Source of the DNA: an uncultured Clostridia bacterium
GTDB taxonomy: Bacteria; Bacillota; Clostridia; Oscillospirales; Acutalibacteraceae
Length of the DNA stretch: 6,045 nucleotides
Assembly (NCBI GenBank): GCA_946405475.1
Contig: CAMJHI010000152.1
Location: 1 to 6,045 of the forward strand
Reading direction: 5' to 3'
Below are positions 5,991 to 6,045 of this stretch, in pieces. Position 1 is the first letter of the stretch, and each line of letters starts with the position of its first letter. The notes beneath the pieces are model-generated. The model saw only the letters and a list, made by a program, of their open reading frames with translations, did not search any database and had not been told where the DNA came from. Position numbers and translations under genes: made by a program.

Positions 5991-6018
5991 TGCATTTTCA
6001 AAACAAATTTGTTATAAT
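5990..6018 (+). promoter_or_regulatory. Divergent rightward promoter for a gene beyond the window
   Basis: On the plus strand the -35 is TTGCAT (5990-5995, 3 of 6), the spacer is 17 bases and the -10 is a perfect TATAAT (6013-6018). Transcription would start near 6025 and run off the right edge; the final bases AGGAA (6041-6045) could begin a ribosome binding site. The gene it serves is not in the window. A divergent neighbour of an MFS gene is often its regulator, but this is only inference. Confidence 0.6.
6002..6013. promoter_or_regulatory. 12-bp perfect palindrome in the divergent promoter spacer
   Basis: AACAAATTTGTT is a perfect 12-bp palindrome. It fills most of the spacer between the rightward -35 and -10 and touches the -10, a common position for an autoregulatory repressor site. 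It could also be a chance product of AT-rich promoter DNA. Confidence 0.4.
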
Positions 6019-6045
6019 AAACTATATTGCTTTTTTCTGCAGGAA

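Overview
The window looks like chromosomal DNA from a gut-type Gram-positive Clostridia, probably Oscillospiraceae/Ruminococcaceae. This is inferred from moderately high G+C, strong AGGAGG-type ribosome binding sites, sigma-A-like promoters with TATAAT boxes, a tiny cysteine-rich protein of a kind common in that group, and a polysaccharide locus carrying a bacterial tyrosine kinase. I see no mobile element, CRISPR array, tRNA or rRNA. The first 16 bases match the 3' end of the Illumina adapter, so the left edge is probably a contig end and not genomic sequence.

Layout, left to right: (1) 1-16, adapter; (2) 17-82, the last 21 codons of a rightward gene; (3) 108-141, a bidirectional terminator shared with the converging leftward operon; (4) 155-4267, a compact four-gene leftward operon with its own promoter at 4300-4328. 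In transcription order it encodes a GT2 glycosyltransferase, an O-antigen ligase/Wzy-type membrane protein, a fused chain-length regulator plus BY-kinase, and a small membrane-anchored lipocalin-like protein. (5) 4401-4446, a terminator, preceded by a previously uncalled 46-residue cysteine-rich protein (4481-4621); (6) 4722-5912, a leftward MFS transporter; (7) 5913-6045, a regulatory region with back-to-back promoters and two inverted repeats. The rightward promoter there drives a gene beyond the window.

How the genes may work together: the glycosyltransferase adds a sugar to a lipid-linked glycan on the cytoplasmic face. The Wzy/WaaL-like protein polymerises or transfers the glycan outside the membrane. 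The Wzz-BY-kinase fusion sets chain length through cycles of tyrosine phosphorylation on its C-terminal tail. The last protein sits on the outer face with an unknown role. The operon has no initiating phosphosugar transferase, no flippase, no phosphatase and only one glycosyltransferase, so it must rely on genes elsewhere or modify an existing glycan. The MFS transporter and the cysteine-rich peptide form a separate unit with no obvious link to the polysaccharide genes.

I found no clearly new system. The most useful observations are the hidden cysteine-rich gene, the minimal polysaccharide operon with its lipocalin-like terminal gene, the operator-like repeats in the divergent promoter region, and the adapter at the left edge.
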